From Streptomyces morookaense (GTDB taxonomy: Bacteria; Actinomycetota; Actinomycetes; Streptomycetales; Streptomycetaceae): a stretch of DNA of 64,000 nucleotides. The notes below the pieces were generated by a model. The model had not been told where the DNA came from. It searched no databases and was given only the letters and a program-made list of their open reading frames with translations. The stretch spans positions 124,001-188,000 of the forward strand of contig NZ_JABBXF010000008.1 of the NCBI RefSeq assembly GCF_013030945.1, written 5' to 3'. The position numbers were made by a program, and so were the translations under genes. Positions 26,027 to 54,800 of the stretch are shown in pieces (position 1 is the first letter of the stretch; every line of letters starts with the position of its first letter).

Positions 26027-29000
26027 TCACGCCGCCAGTACCGAGTCCGCCGCGCCGCGGCCCAGGAGTTCGTGCAGGAGCCGGGTCGCCGGCAGGGCCG
26101 GGTCGAGGTAGACGTGCTCGCGGCGGTGCCCGACAACCGCCAGCAGTTTGCGGAAGGTCTCCTTCGCCTCCTCCCGCTGCCCGGCACGGTGCTGCGCCTG
26201 CCCGAGCAGCCCCAGATGCAGCGGGAGCCGCAAGTGGCTCCTGGACAGCCGCAGTTCGTCCAGCGAGGCGTGCATCAGCGCGAGCCCCTCGGTCTCCCGC
26301 CCGGAGTGGGTCAGCGCCCACCCCCGCGGCACGCTCAGCATCGCCCTCCAGTAGAGCAGCCCATGGTCGGCCGCCACCTTCACCCCCTCGTCGGTGGTCG
26401 CGAGCACGGTGTCCGCGTCCCCCTCCCAGGCGGCCAGCACCGCGTCCACGTACAGGGCGAACGACCGGTCGGAGGGCCGGCTCTCGTAACCGGTCAGGCG
26501 CAGCAGTTCCGCGCGGCGCTGCGCGGCCTTCTTGCGGTCGCCGAGGAGCCAGCGGGTGAAGGCGTCGTAGGAGCGGCAGGAGACGCGCGGGTCGTGCTGG
26601 AAGGTGCGGGCGAGTTCATGTCCCTCGCGGGCGAAGCGGTCGGCCATCGTGACGGCGTGGTCCAGTTCCCCGAGCGCCTCGGGCAGCCGGCCCCGCACGT
26701 GCAGCACGATGCCCTCGCCGTAGGCCGCGCCGAGCAGGGCCACCGGGTGCTGCGTGCGGGCGGCGATCTCCCGTGACAGGCCGGAGAACTGGCGCGATTC
26801 GTCGTAGCGGCCGGTGACCAGAAGTGCTGCGCACAGGGCCCACAGCACGGACGGGTCCTCGGGTGCGTGGGTGACGTTGCTCAGCGCGCGGCCGCGGCCC
26901 AGGGCCGCCTCGGCCTCGGCGTCGCCGTAACCCCGCGTGGTGGCCAGCACTTGGCCGAGCTGGATGTGGAGCCGCTGTTCCAGGCCGCGTGCCGAGGTGT
27001 CGTCGGGCGACAGGTAGCCGACGAGGTGCACGGCGCGGCGCAGCCAGGTCTCGACGTGCTCGTACGCCAGGTGCTTCTCGGCGTGCTCGGCGGCGCGCAG
27101 CAGCCGGGGCAGCGCCTCCTCGGCATGGATGGCGTCCTTGGCGTTCCAGGTGTGGTGGGCGACCCGCTCGATCTCCTCGTCCCCCACCGTCCCGTGCCGC
27201 CGGGTGCACAGCGCCTCGGCGATGCGGGCGTGCAGCCGGTGGCGTTCGTCGCGGGGGATCTCGTCGACGAGCGTCTCCCGCACCAGGGCGTGGGCGAAGT
27301 GCAGCCGCCCGGGGTGGTGCGGGTCCTCGCCGAGCAGTTCGGCGCGGATCGCCGACTCCAGTGCGGTGGCCACGGGTTCGGGCTCGGTGTCGGCGATGCG
27401 CAGCAGCAGGTCCGTGTCGATCTCGTCGCCGACGACGGCGCACAACTGCAGGAGGCGCAGGACCTGTTCGGGCAGGGCGGCGAAGCGCTGGCGCAGCGCC
27501 TCGCGCACGCCGGTGGGTATCCGGGTGAGGAAGACGTCCGTGGCGCCGTTGTCGTGCAGGCGGCGGGCGTCGCCGAGGAGGGAGAGGAGCTGCATGACGA
27601 AGTACGGGTTGCCCTCGCTGCGCCGGTGCAGCGCCTCGACGACGTCCGCACCGACGCCCGGCCCGGCCTGGGCCTCGACGAGGGCGGCGACGGCGGGGCG
27701 GGAGAGCCCGTCGAGCCGCAGCGTCTCGGTGCGGGGGCCTCTGAGGACGTCGGACAGCAGCCGGCTCATGGTGGCGTCGGAGTCGACGGCGAAGTCCCGT
27801 GCGGTGAGCACGATGCTCAGCGGGTGTCCCTGGCGGCGGGTGCCGAGCAGGGCGAGCAGCTCCAGGGAGGGGGTGTCGGCCCAGTGCAGGTCCTCCAGGA
27901 GCAGCACGACGGGGCGTTTGGCGGCCAGGGCGACCAGGACCTCGCACACCGCGTCGTGGGTGAGGAAGCGGGCCTGCGCCCAGTCGGCCTCGGAGGCCGG
28001 CAACGCCCCGGTCCCGGCGAGCCGTTCGGGCATCAGCGGGGCCAGCAGCGGGCCGAAGGGGGCGGTGGCGGCGCGGAAGGCGTCCGGCCGGGCGGCCGAG
28101 AGGCGGCGCAGGACCTGGGTCCACAGCCAGTAGGGCGGGACGCCCTCGCCGGGGTGGCAGTGGCTCCAGACCACGTCGAGGTTCTCGTAGGCGGTCTCCA
28201 GGCCGGGGGCGAGTTCCGTCAGCAGCCGGGTCTTGCCGACGCCGGCCGGGCCGAGGACGGCCGCCACATGGCCGTGGCCGGTGAGGGCACCCGCCCCGGC
28301 GGTCACCAGGCGGTGCAGTTCCTGTTCCCGGCCGACCAGCGGCGAGGGGACTCCTCCTCGGGGCGCGGCCGGCTCCGGGGCGACTGCGGGCGGGGGCGCG
28401 TCGGCGGCCGGGGGTTCGGCGGTCGGTACGGGCGGTGCGGCGCCGTCCGGTTCGGCGACGGCCGGTTCCTGGCGGAGGATCGCGGTGTGCACCCGCTGGA
28501 GTTCGAGGGCGGTGTCCACCCCGAACTCCTCGACGAGATGGCTGCGGGTGCGCTCGTAGACCTCCAGCGCCTCGGCCTGCCGGCCGAGCCGCGAGAGCGC
28601 CGTCATCAGGTGACCGACGAGCCGTTCGCGGGTGGGGTGCCGGCGTACCTCGCGGTCGAGTTCCGCGGCCACCTCGTCGGCGGCCCCGAGGGCGAGCCCG
28701 GCCTCGGCGCACGACTCCAGGGCGGTGAGCCGCAGTTGCTCCAGCCGGATCGTTTCGTCGACCAGTGGCGGGTGCGCCGCGAACTCCGTGTACGGGGAGC
28801 CGTGCCACAGCCCCAGCGCCTCGGTGAGCCGGTCGCGGGCGGTGCGCGGGTCGTCGCGGTCCAGCAGCTGCCGTCCGGCGGTGACCAGTTGCTCGAAGCG
28901 GCCGGCGTCGGTGCGCTCCGGGGCGAGGTCGAGGACGTATCCGGGCGCCCGGTGACGCAGCACCGAGGGGGTGCCGTTGCCCGCCGCGGGGTCCAGGACG

Positions 29001-29272
29001 CCGCGCAGATGGGAGACATGGCTCTGCAGCGTGGCGACGGCCTGCCGCGGGGGGCCGTCCGGCCACAGCTCCTCGACGAGCAGCTCGGTGGGCACGACCC
29101 GGCCCAGGCGTATGAGCAGCAGCGCCAGCAGGGCCCGGCGGCGCGGGGGGCCGAGCGGCAGGTCGGTCCCCTCGTGCTGCGCCGTCATGGGGCCCAGGAC
29201 GCGCAGCAGCGGTCCGGGCGGCAGGCCCCGCCCGGTGGGCGGCGACGTGCTCGGCGACTGCGGTGCGGGCAT
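26027..29272 (-). CDS. Large SARP-family regulator with AAA ATPase and TPR-like C-terminus
   Basis: 1,081 aa. An N-terminal winged-helix DNA-binding domain (RRRALLALLLIRLGRVVPTE, VATLQSHVSHLRGVLDP) and a bacterial activator domain (BTAD, about 110-255) form a SARP unit. An AAA/NB-ARC-like ATPase follows, with Walker A LGPAGVGKTRLLTE and Walker B VVLLLEDLHWADTPSLELL, then a long helical repeat region. Such proteins are cluster-situated activators of antibiotic genes that bind heptamer repeats. It is divergent from the polyketide operon, and suitable repeats lie in the shared intergenic region. The ATG has AGGAA six bases upstream. No TTA codon was noticed. It is the likely pathway switch of the adjacent glutarimide-type cluster. 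Confidence 0.88.
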   Translation of the reverse strand: MPAPQSPSTSPPTGRGLPPGPLLRVLGPMTAQHEGTDLPLGPPRRRALLALLLIRLGRVVPTELLVEELWPDGPPRQAVATLQSHVSHLRGVLDPAAGNGTPSVLRHRAPGYVLDLAPERTDAGRFEQLVTAGRQLLDRDDPRTARDRLTEALGLWHGSPYTEFAAHPPLVDETIRLEQLRLTALESCAEAGLALGAADEVAAELDREVRRHPTRERLVGHLMTALSRLGRQAEALEVYERTRSHLVEEFGVDTALELQRVHTAILRQEPAVAEPDGAAPPVPTAEPPAADAPPPAVAPEPAAPRGGVPSPLVGREQELHRLVTAGAGALTGHGHVAAVLGPAGVGKTRLLTELAPGLETAYENLDVVWSHCHPGEGVPPYWLWTQVLRRLSAARPDAFRAATAPFGPLLAPLMPERLAGTGALPASEADWAQARFLTHDAVCEVLVALAAKRPVVLLLEDLHWADTPSLELLALLGTRRQGHPLSIVLTARDFAVDSDATMSRLLSDVLRGPRTETLRLDGLSRPAVAALVEAQAGPGVGADVVEALHRRSEGNPYFVMQLLSLLGDARRLHDNGATDVFLTRIPTGVREALRQRFAALPEQVLRLLQLCAVVGDEIDTDLLLRIADTEPEPVATALESAIRAELLGEDPHHPGRLHFAHALVRETLVDEIPRDERHRLHARIAEALCTRRHGTVGDEEIERVAHHTWNAKDAIHAEEALPRLLRAAEHAEKHLAYEHVETWLRRAVHLVGYLSPDDTSARGLEQRLHIQLGQVLATTRGYGDAEAEAALGRGRALSNVTHAPEDPSVLWALCAALLVTGRYDESRQFSGLSREIAARTQHPVALLGAAYGEGIVLHVRGRLPEALGELDHAVTMADRFAREGHELARTFQHDPRVSCRSYDAFTRWLLGDRKKAAQRRAELLRLTGYESRPSDRSFALYVDAVLAAWEGDADTVLATTDEGVKVAADHGLLYWRAMLSVPRGWALTHSGRETEGLALMHASLDELRLSRSHLRLPLHLGLLGQAQHRAGQREEAKETFRKLLAVVGHRREHVYLDPALPATRLLHELLGRGAADSVLAA

Positions 29273-29591
29273 ACGGGTTCCTGTCGTTCTACGCGCGGGC
29301 TGTGCCGGTGGGCGGGGCGGGCTGTGACCGCCCCCCTCCGGAAAGTGATCTTGGCATAGGGAACGAATCATTCCAAGGTCTCCTATCAGCCAACGGCAAG
29401 CGGGCCGCAAGGAATCGGCAAGCGCCTGCGCCCGGCCGGCAAGGCGCCGCCAGCGTCCCGACCAGGCCACGGCAAGGGGGGTGACGCACGATGAGGCGGC
29501 GCCGGCCGGCGACCCCCCACCGCCGGCCGGACACTGCACCGGACCGGACCCCGGTGCAGACCGCACAGCAGACAGGGACCACCAAGCCCCC
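29273..29591. promoter_or_regulatory. Divergent control region of the polyketide cluster with SARP-type heptamer repeats
   Basis: Heptamers CGGCAAG at 29394-29400, CCGCAAG at 29405-29411 and CGGCAAG at 29416-29422 are spaced exactly 11 bp. Further CGGCAAG copies are at 29437-29443 and 29470-29476 (33 bp apart). Direct heptamers with helical-turn spacing are the known binding pattern of SARPs. The region also has a near-palindrome GGAACGAATCATTCC (29360-29374) and a perfect hairpin CTGCACCGG/CCGGTGCAG (29534-29542/29551-29559) just before the operon's first gene. Confidence 0.7.
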
Positions 29592-30458
29592 ATGCCATTC
29601 GCGATTCTTTTTCCAGGACAGGGCGCACAGTTCCGGGGGATGGGAGCGGATGTCTTCCACCGCTACCCCGGGCTCACCCGCTTCGCCTGCGACGTCCTGG
29701 GCTACGACCTCGTCGCCCTGTGCCGCGACGACCCCGACGGCCTGCTCTCGCACACGGAGTACACCCAGCCCGCCCTCTACACCGTCAACGCCCTGCACAC
29801 CTTCGAGCGCGCGCACCGCGAGGAGCGGCGGGCCGACTGCTATCTCGGCCACAGCCTGGGCGAGTACAACGCCCTGCTGGCCGCAGGGGTCTTCGACTTC
29901 GAGACGGGCCTGCGGCTCGTCCGGCGCCGCGGCGAGCTCATGGCCGCCGCGTCCGGCGGCGGCATGGCCGCGGTCATGGACACCCCCGAGGAGCGCCTGC
30001 GGGAGATCCTCGCGCAGGACGGCGTCGCCGGGATCGACGTGGCCGGCTACAACACCGACACCCAGCTCGTCATCGCCGGCCCGTCCGACGCGCTGCAGGA
30101 CGCGCAGGCGGCGCTGCGGCGCCGGGACGTGCGCTGCGTCCCGCTGCGCGTCAGCGCCCCGTTCCATTCGCGCTACATGGAACCGGCGCGTGCCGCCTTC
30201 GAGGAATTCCTCGGGCAGTTCGCCTTCGCGGAGCCCACGACCCCGGTGATCGCCAATGTGACCGGGCGCCCGTACGAAAAGGGCGCGATCGTCCGGACCC
30301 TGAGCGAGCAGCTCGTCGCGCCGGTGCGCTGGACGGACAGCATCCGCGGCCTGCTCACCCACGACACCCCGCTGGAATGCGAGGAGGTGGGCGGCAGGTC
30401 CCTGCTGCGCATGGTCGACGGCATCCGCGCCTCCTCCCCCTCTTTCTCCCCCGCCTGA
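29592..30458 (+). CDS. Free-standing malonyl-ACP acyltransferase (trans-AT)
   Basis: 288 aa. Acyltransferase signatures: FPGQGAQFRGMG at the N-terminus, nucleophile Ser88 in GHSLGEYNALLAAG, and the catalytic His in VSAPFHSRYMEPA. In trans-AT systems one such enzyme loads malonyl units onto every ACP of the AT-less PKS and, in glutarimide pathways, also onto the free starter ACP. It is the first gene of the operon AT, ACP, amidotransferase, PKS, decarboxylase. The ATG has only a weak upstream site. An alternative GTG at 29481 would add 37 low-complexity residues and run into the heptamer repeats, so I prefer the ATG. Confidence 0.92.
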   Translation: MPFAILFPGQGAQFRGMGADVFHRYPGLTRFACDVLGYDLVALCRDDPDGLLSHTEYTQPALYTVNALHTFERAHREERRADCYLGHSLGEYNALLAAGVFDFETGLRLVRRRGELMAAASGGGMAAVMDTPEERLREILAQDGVAGIDVAGYNTDTQLVIAGPSDALQDAQAALRRRDVRCVPLRVSAPFHSRYMEPARAAFEEFLGQFAFAEPTTPVIANVTGRPYEKGAIVRTLSEQLVAPVRWTDSIRGLLTHDTPLECEEVGGRSLLRMVDGIRASSPSFSPA

Positions 30459-30475
30459 AACAGGACGTGACACAC

Positions 30476-30748
30476 ATGAACAGAACAGAAAAGATCCGGC
30501 AGTTCATCGAGGACCGTTTCCTGGTCGAGTTCGGCGGCGACGTCACATCCGGCAGCGACCTCTTCAAGGCCGGAGTCATGGACTCCTTCGGCTACATCCA
30601 GCTCATGAGCTTCCTCGAGGACGAGTTCGGGATCGCCATCTCGGACGAGGACATGCTCACGAGCGTCTTCGTCTCGCTCGACGCGATCGACGGCTTCGTG
30701 GCCGGAAAGCTCTCCGAACGCCAAGGGGATGCTGCATGTGCGGGATAG
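30476..30748 (+). CDS. Free-standing acyl carrier protein for the starter unit
   Basis: 90 aa, one phosphopantetheine-binding domain with the attachment serine in FKAGVMDSFGYIQLM (about Ser37). It lies between the trans-AT and an asparagine synthase-like amidotransferase, whose gene it overlaps by 13 nt. In glutarimide pathways this trio makes malonamyl-ACP, the starter that brings in the imide nitrogen. That assignment rests on gene order and content; the ACP sequence itself only shows that it is a carrier protein. Confidence 0.9.
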   Translation: MNRTEKIRQFIEDRFLVEFGGDVTSGSDLFKAGVMDSFGYIQLMSFLEDEFGIAISDEDMLTSVFVSLDAIDGFVAGKLSERQGDAACAG

Positions 30749-32702
30749 CCGGATTCGTCGCGCCGTCGCTCCAGGGCGGCGCCGCGGCACCCGAGACCAT
30801 CACGGCCATGCTGTCGCACATCCGTCACCGCGGGCCGGACGAGGCGGGCTACTACCTCGACGACGGCATCGCGATGGGCATGGTCCGGCTGGCGATCGTC
30901 GACCTCGCCTCCGGGCAGCAGCCGATGCCGGACGCCTCGGAGCGCTATTGGATCTGCTTCAACGGTGAGCTGTACAACCACCTCGAACTCCGCGCCGAAC
31001 TGGAGCGCCTCGGCCGGACGTTCCGCACCCATTCGGACACCGAGGTGGTCCTGCAGTCCTGGATCCAGTGGGGGCCCGCCTGCCTGCCGCGTTTCAACGG
31101 CGCTTTCGCGTTCGCGATCCGGGACGCGGAGTCGGGCGAGCTCTTCCTGGCCCGTGACCGCTACGGCAAGCGCCCCCTCTTCTACACCGACCGCCCCGGC
31201 GCCTTCCTGTTCGCCTCGGAGATGAAGGCCTTCCGCGCCTTCCCCGGATTCCGTTTCGAGCTCGACCCCCGTGAGCTCGAAACGATCTACTCCGTGTGGA
31301 CGCCGCTGCCCGACCGCACCCCTTTCCGGGGCGTCCGCCAGCTCCCGATGGGCAGCGTCCTCACCGTGCGCGGGGAGCACCGCGCACTGCACACCTACGA
31401 GGAACTCGGCGTCACCGCGGAACCGTTCGGCGGCTCGGAGGACGAGGCGGCGGCATTCGTCCGCGAGACGCTCCGCAGGAGCGTCGAACTGCGGCTGCGC
31501 AGCGACGTCGAGGTCGGCGTCTATCTGAGCGGCGGCCTGGACTCGTCCATCGTGACCCGGCTCGCGACGGAGCTCTCGCCGTACGAGGTGCGCACGTTCT
31601 CGGTGGAGTTCGAGGACCGCACCTTCGACGAGTCGAGCAGTCAGCAGATCGTGGCCTCCCACCTGGGGACCCGCCACTCGTCCATCGCCGTGTCGGGCAC
31701 CGACATCGCCGAGGCCTTCCCGTCGGCCGTCTACCACGCCGAAGTCCCGGCGTTCCGCACCGCGTTCGTCCCCATGTATCTGCTGTCGCGCCATGTGCGC
31801 ACGGCCGGCATCAAGACGATCCTCAGCGGAGAGGGCGCCGACGAGGCCTTCCTCGGCTATTCGCTGTTCCGCGAGACGCTGCTGCGCGCGTCCTGGAACG
31901 AGCTCTCGGACGAGGAACGGAAGGCGAAGCTCGCCGATCTCCACCCCGAGCTGGCGCATTTCGGCCCGGCCCACCAGAAGCACATGGCGGGGCTCTTCCG
32001 GCAGTTCTCCGTGGAGCAGCTGCCCGGCCTCTTCTCGCACGAGCTGCGCTACCAGAACGGCCGGTTCGCCGCCCGCCTGGTGCGGGACCGTGCCGAGCCC
32101 TTCGCGGACCTTCTCGAACTCGTCCGCACCACACCGGACTACGCCGCGCTGTCCGCCGTGCAGAAGGCGCAGTGGCTGGAGTACAAGACGCTGCTCCCCG
32201 GATATCTCCTCTCGACCCAGGGCGAGCGCATGGGCCTCGCGCACGGCGTCGAGAACCGGTGCCCGTTCCTCGACCCGGCGGTCGTGCGGGCGGCGGCATC
32301 GGTGAATCTGCGGTTCGACGACGGATTCACCGAGAAGGAGATCCTCAAGAAGGCGTTCCGCGGCGAGCTGCCCGAGGTGAGCATCACCCGGCGCAAGCAG
32401 CCCTACAAGGCGCCGGGCAGCGCCGTGTTCAAGGCGCAGCGGCCCGACTACCTGGAACTCCTGCTCTCCGACACGGAGCTGAAGCAGCTCGACTGCGTCG
32501 ACCCGGTCTTCGCCCGCAAGCTCGTGGACAAGGTGATGTCCACCCCCGACGCGGAGATCAGCACCAAGGAGGACCAGGCATTCGTCTACCTGCTGTCGAC
32601 GGCCGTCCTCCACCGGCAATTCGTGAGGAACAGGGAAGACGTGATGGGCACCCCGTCGGATGCCGAGCTGAAACTGCACACCATCGTGGACAGGCGGGGC
32701 GC

Positions 32703-32706
<4 letters not shown>
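30736..32706 (+). CDS. Asparagine synthase-like amidotransferase (malonamyl starter formation)
   Basis: 656 aa. Class II glutaminase domain with the N-terminal nucleophile MCGIAGF and HRGPDEAGYYL, followed by an asparagine synthetase domain with the ATP-binding loop YLSGGLDSSIVT (about residue 265) and SGEGADEAFLGY. It should use glutamine and ATP to amidate a carboxylate. Next to a trans-AT and a free ACP, the likely substrate is malonyl-ACP, giving malonamyl-ACP for PKS module 1. The start overlaps the ACP gene and the stop overlaps the PKS start (ATGA), so expression is coupled. A second, only distantly similar family member lies at 61.5-63.4 kb. Confidence 0.9.
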
Positions 32707-51821
<19,115 letters not shown>

Positions 51822-51854
51822 CCAACTCCGTCCCCACTGATTGAGGAACCCCCA

Positions 51855-53345
51855 ATGAATCATCTGACCAGCCTGCGCGACTATCTCGACGCACTGGCCA
51901 AACTTGACGACCTGCGCGTGATCGACGAGGAGGTGGACGTCGAGCTGGAGATCGGCGCCATCGCCCGCTACGCCACCGAGAACCGGGCACCCGCGCACCT
52001 GCTCGACCGGATCCGCGGCCACGAGCCCGGCTTCCGGGTGCTGACCGCCCCCGCCGCGCTGAGCAGCGACCCCGCATACCCGTACGCGCGGGCCGCGTTG
52101 TCGCTGGGCCTGGACCCGCAGACCCCGCCGCTGCGCCTGATGGACGGCCTGGTCGCGGCGCAGGCGGCGGAGCCGGTACCGCCGGTGGTGGTGCCGACGG
52201 GCCCGTGCCAGGAGAACGTCCTCCTGGGCGACGACGCCGACCTGACCCGCTTCCCGTTTCCGCTGCTGCACCAGGGCGACGGCGGCCGCTACGTCAACAC
52301 GGTCGGTACGTTCGTGCTGCGCAGCCCGGACGGGAAGTGGACGAACTGGGGCATCGCCCGCACCATGCTCCACGATGCGCACCGCATGGCCACGTTCACG
52401 GGCTCGCCGCAGCACATCGGCGTCATCGACGACATGTGGCGGGAGCGCGGCGAGCCCACGCCGTTCGCGCTGGTGCTCGGTGCCGAGCCGGCGGTCCCGT
52501 TCGTCTCCGCGATGTCGCTGCCCGAGCACGTGGACGAAGCCGCCTATCTGGGCGCGTACTTCGGGCATCCGCTGGAGGTCGTGCGCTGCAAGACGGTCGA
52601 CCTGGAGGTCCCGGCGACCGCAGAGATCGTCATCGAGGGCTACATCGACCACGACGACCTCATCCCCGAGGGCCCGATGGGCGAGTTCGCGGGTTACGTG
52701 CCCGAGCCGCACCAGTGGAACCTGCCCGCCTACCGCGTCACCGCCATCACGCACCGCAACGACCCGATCATGCCGGTGGTGTGCGCGGGCAAGCCGGTCG
52801 ACGAGGACCACACGCTCATCGGCCTGACGCACTCGGCCCGTTGGACGCACCACCTGCGCGAGAAGGGCATCCCGGTCACCGCGGCGTGGATGATCCCGGA
52901 GTCCGCCGTCCACGTCCTGGCGGTCACGGTGGACCGCGACTGGCGGGAGAAGACGGGGTTCGGTTCGTCGGAGGAACTCTCCCGGGCCGTGGGCGAAGCC
53001 GTCACCGGCTTCCCGCACGGCGGCTGGTGGGTCACCCGGATCATGGTGCTCGACAACGACATCGACCCGACCGACCTGCGCGACGTCCTGTGGGGCTGGG
53101 CCACCCGCTCCCACCCGTCGGACGGCTCGCTCGTCCTGCAGGACACGGCGATCATGCACATCATGGCGTGCTACACGGACGAGGAGCGCGCCACGGGCAC
53201 GGGCCCGACGGTCGTCTACGACTGCATCCGCGACCTGCGGAAGCTGCACAGCACGGCGTTCGCCGACAACTACCCGGCGGAGGTGCAGCGCCGGTCGCTG
53301 GACCTGATCGCGGGGGCGCGGCGGGCGGAGGGGATGATCGGGTGA
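51855..53345 (+). CDS. UbiD-family decarboxylase (prenylated-FMN dependent)
   Basis: 496 aa, full length. UbiD signatures include WTNWGIARTMLHDAHRMA, HIGVIDDMWRERGE, the Glu-rich active-site segment IVIEGYIDHDDLIPEGPMGE and GKPVDEDHTL. Members of this family, including ferulate-type enzymes, decarboxylate aromatic or alpha,beta-unsaturated acids using prenylated FMN made by a UbiX enzyme (not in the window). The gene lies 33 nt after the PKS with GAGGAA upstream, so it is the last gene of the operon. The likely substrate is the unsaturated acid released by the TE; loss of CO2 would leave an alkene end, as proposed for the UbiD homologue of tautomycetin biosynthesis. Role in this pathway is inferred. 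Confidence 0.9.
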   Translation: MNHLTSLRDYLDALAKLDDLRVIDEEVDVELEIGAIARYATENRAPAHLLDRIRGHEPGFRVLTAPAALSSDPAYPYARAALSLGLDPQTPPLRLMDGLVAAQAAEPVPPVVVPTGPCQENVLLGDDADLTRFPFPLLHQGDGGRYVNTVGTFVLRSPDGKWTNWGIARTMLHDAHRMATFTGSPQHIGVIDDMWRERGEPTPFALVLGAEPAVPFVSAMSLPEHVDEAAYLGAYFGHPLEVVRCKTVDLEVPATAEIVIEGYIDHDDLIPEGPMGEFAGYVPEPHQWNLPAYRVTAITHRNDPIMPVVCAGKPVDEDHTLIGLTHSARWTHHLREKGIPVTAAWMIPESAVHVLAVTVDRDWREKTGFGSSEELSRAVGEAVTGFPHGGWWVTRIMVLDNDIDPTDLRDVLWGWATRSHPSDGSLVLQDTAIMHIMACYTDEERATGTGPTVVYDCIRDLRKLHSTAFADNYPAEVQRRSLDLIAGARRAEGMIG

Positions 53346-53350
53346 GCCGT

Positions 53351-53386
53351 GCGGTTCCCCGCGCACACGGGGGCGCGGGGAACCGC
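53351..53386. terminator. Strong hairpin after the polyketide operon
   Basis: Perfect 14-bp arms GCGGTTCCCCGCGC (53351-53364) and GCGCGGGGAACCGC (53373-53386), 8-base loop. It starts 6 bases after the decarboxylase stop and ends before the stop of the convergent hydrolase gene. The arms resemble the dispersed repeat core (GCGCGGGGAAC). Confidence 0.8.
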
Positions 53387-53393
53387 GACGTGC

Positions 53394-54602
53394 TCAGGCG
53401 ATGAACCCGACCTCGGGGTACCGCCGTGAAGCTCCTTCCAGCAGATGCCCGGCATCGACGCGACCGCGCAGGTGCAGCTCGAAGAAGGCCCGCACGGTGG
53501 CCCGCACGGCGGCGACGGCACGATCCGCGGGGATCGTGCCGACCTGCGGGAACCCGCCCTTCATCTGCGGCGCGAGGGCCACGATGTCGGTGAAGGAGAG
53601 GTGCTGCGCATCGGCGAGCCGCAGGCACCGGTGCCAGCCGCCGAGGTGCTTCCAGAACTCGGTCCAGGCAGGGTCCTTCTTCAGGCCGTCGTGGTCGGCG
53701 GTGTCCATGAGCAGGAACGGCCGGTCCAGGCCGGCGGTGACGACGGGGCCGTACAGCGTGCCGTCGAGGTCGATGCCGGCCCGCACCCGGCGGTCCTGGT
53801 GCATGAGGGCCGCCGAGGAGGCACCGCCGAGCGAGTGCCCGAACGCGCCGACGCGGCCGAGGTCGAGGGTGCCGCGCAGACCGTGCGGCAGCCGGCGCCG
53901 CTCGGCGTCGGGGTTGCCGCCGCGGTCGAGAACGGCCAGGCAATCGAGGACGAAGCGCAGGTCGTCGGCACGGACGCCGACGGCCTTGGTCACTTCTTCC
54001 TTGTTCGCGCCGAAGACAGTGCGCGTCTGGACGTGCCCGTCGGGGAACTCCACCTCGCCGGAGTCGTGGGGGTGGTCGACGGTGACGACGATGTAGCCCC
54101 AGGACACGAGGTCCTCGACGACGAGGGTGTTGAAGGAGCGGTCGGACCCGAACCCGGGCGAGTACAGCAACACGGGGCGCCGACGCCCGTGTCGGGCGGC
54201 CGGCGCGGTGTCGGCGCTGTGGGTCAGGGGCATGGCGTGGCCGTCGAGCTTGCCGGGGTACCGGCCCTTGAGCGCACCGGCGGCACCTTCGGACAGCCAC
54301 GGCAGCATCGCATGACCGCGGGTGCCGTGGGCGGGGTAGTGCAGGGTCGCCATCAACTCGCGGGGCTTCCCGGAATCCGTCCAGGGATCCTTGCGGGCCG
54401 GGTCGACGAGGTGCAGCTGCACAGCACCGACGTGCTCGGGGCCGGTGGGCCCGTCGAGGCGGAGGGGGGTGGGAGCGGGGGCGGTTGCTGCGGGGGCGCT
54501 CGGGGTGGGCGCGGCGAAGGCGGTGGGGGCGGCGGCCCCTGCGGCGAGCACACCGAGGCCGGCGGCTATCAGGGTGCGGCGTGCGGGTCGGACGATCGAC
54601 AC
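53394..54602 (-). CDS. Exported lipase/PAF-acetylhydrolase-like alpha/beta-hydrolase
   Basis: 402 aa from GTG with AAGGAG upstream. A signal peptide with adjacent arginines (RPARRTLIAAGLGVLAAGAA, cleavage near AFAAP) suggests Tat or Sec export. The hydrolase core has the oxyanion region PVLLYSPGFGSDRS, nucleophile Ser in GAFGHSLGGASSAA, an Asp in LLMDTADHDG or IDLDGT, and His in ADAQHLSFTD. The overall form resembles PAF-acetylhydrolase/polyester-hydrolase-like proteins. It would act outside the cell on ester substrates. It is convergent with the polyketide operon across a terminator and is probably not part of it. Confidence 0.83.
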   Translation of the reverse strand: MSIVRPARRTLIAAGLGVLAAGAAAPTAFAAPTPSAPAATAPAPTPLRLDGPTGPEHVGAVQLHLVDPARKDPWTDSGKPRELMATLHYPAHGTRGHAMLPWLSEGAAGALKGRYPGKLDGHAMPLTHSADTAPAARHGRRRPVLLYSPGFGSDRSFNTLVVEDLVSWGYIVVTVDHPHDSGEVEFPDGHVQTRTVFGANKEEVTKAVGVRADDLRFVLDCLAVLDRGGNPDAERRRLPHGLRGTLDLGRVGAFGHSLGGASSAALMHQDRRVRAGIDLDGTLYGPVVTAGLDRPFLLMDTADHDGLKKDPAWTEFWKHLGGWHRCLRLADAQHLSFTDIVALAPQMKGGFPQVGTIPADRAVAAVRATVRAFFELHLRGRVDAGHLLEGASRRYPEVGFIA

Positions 54603-54800
54603 GGTGCTCCTTTCGACGGGGCGTCAGACTAGGCCACGCCATTGGGAGCACCGGGGTTGGGGCCTGGCCGAATCGGGATTTCCGCTGCCGGAGTGGCTGG
54701 TTCCGGTAATTTTCGGGCGTCATACCGGCAGGAAAGGGGCAAACGTCAGGGCGCATTGAGCTTCCGACAGTCGAAATCCTGAATCACCCGCGGCCGGACG

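Noticed and set aside
29481..29591. Upstream GTG start for the acyltransferase
   Set aside because: The extra 37 residues are low-complexity, and the start would sit directly against the SARP heptamer repeats; family members begin just before FPGQGAQ.
53394..54602. Secreted hydrolase as part of the polyketide cluster
   Set aside because: It is convergent with the operon, separated by a 14-bp-arm terminator, and carries an export signal; nothing ties it to the pathway.
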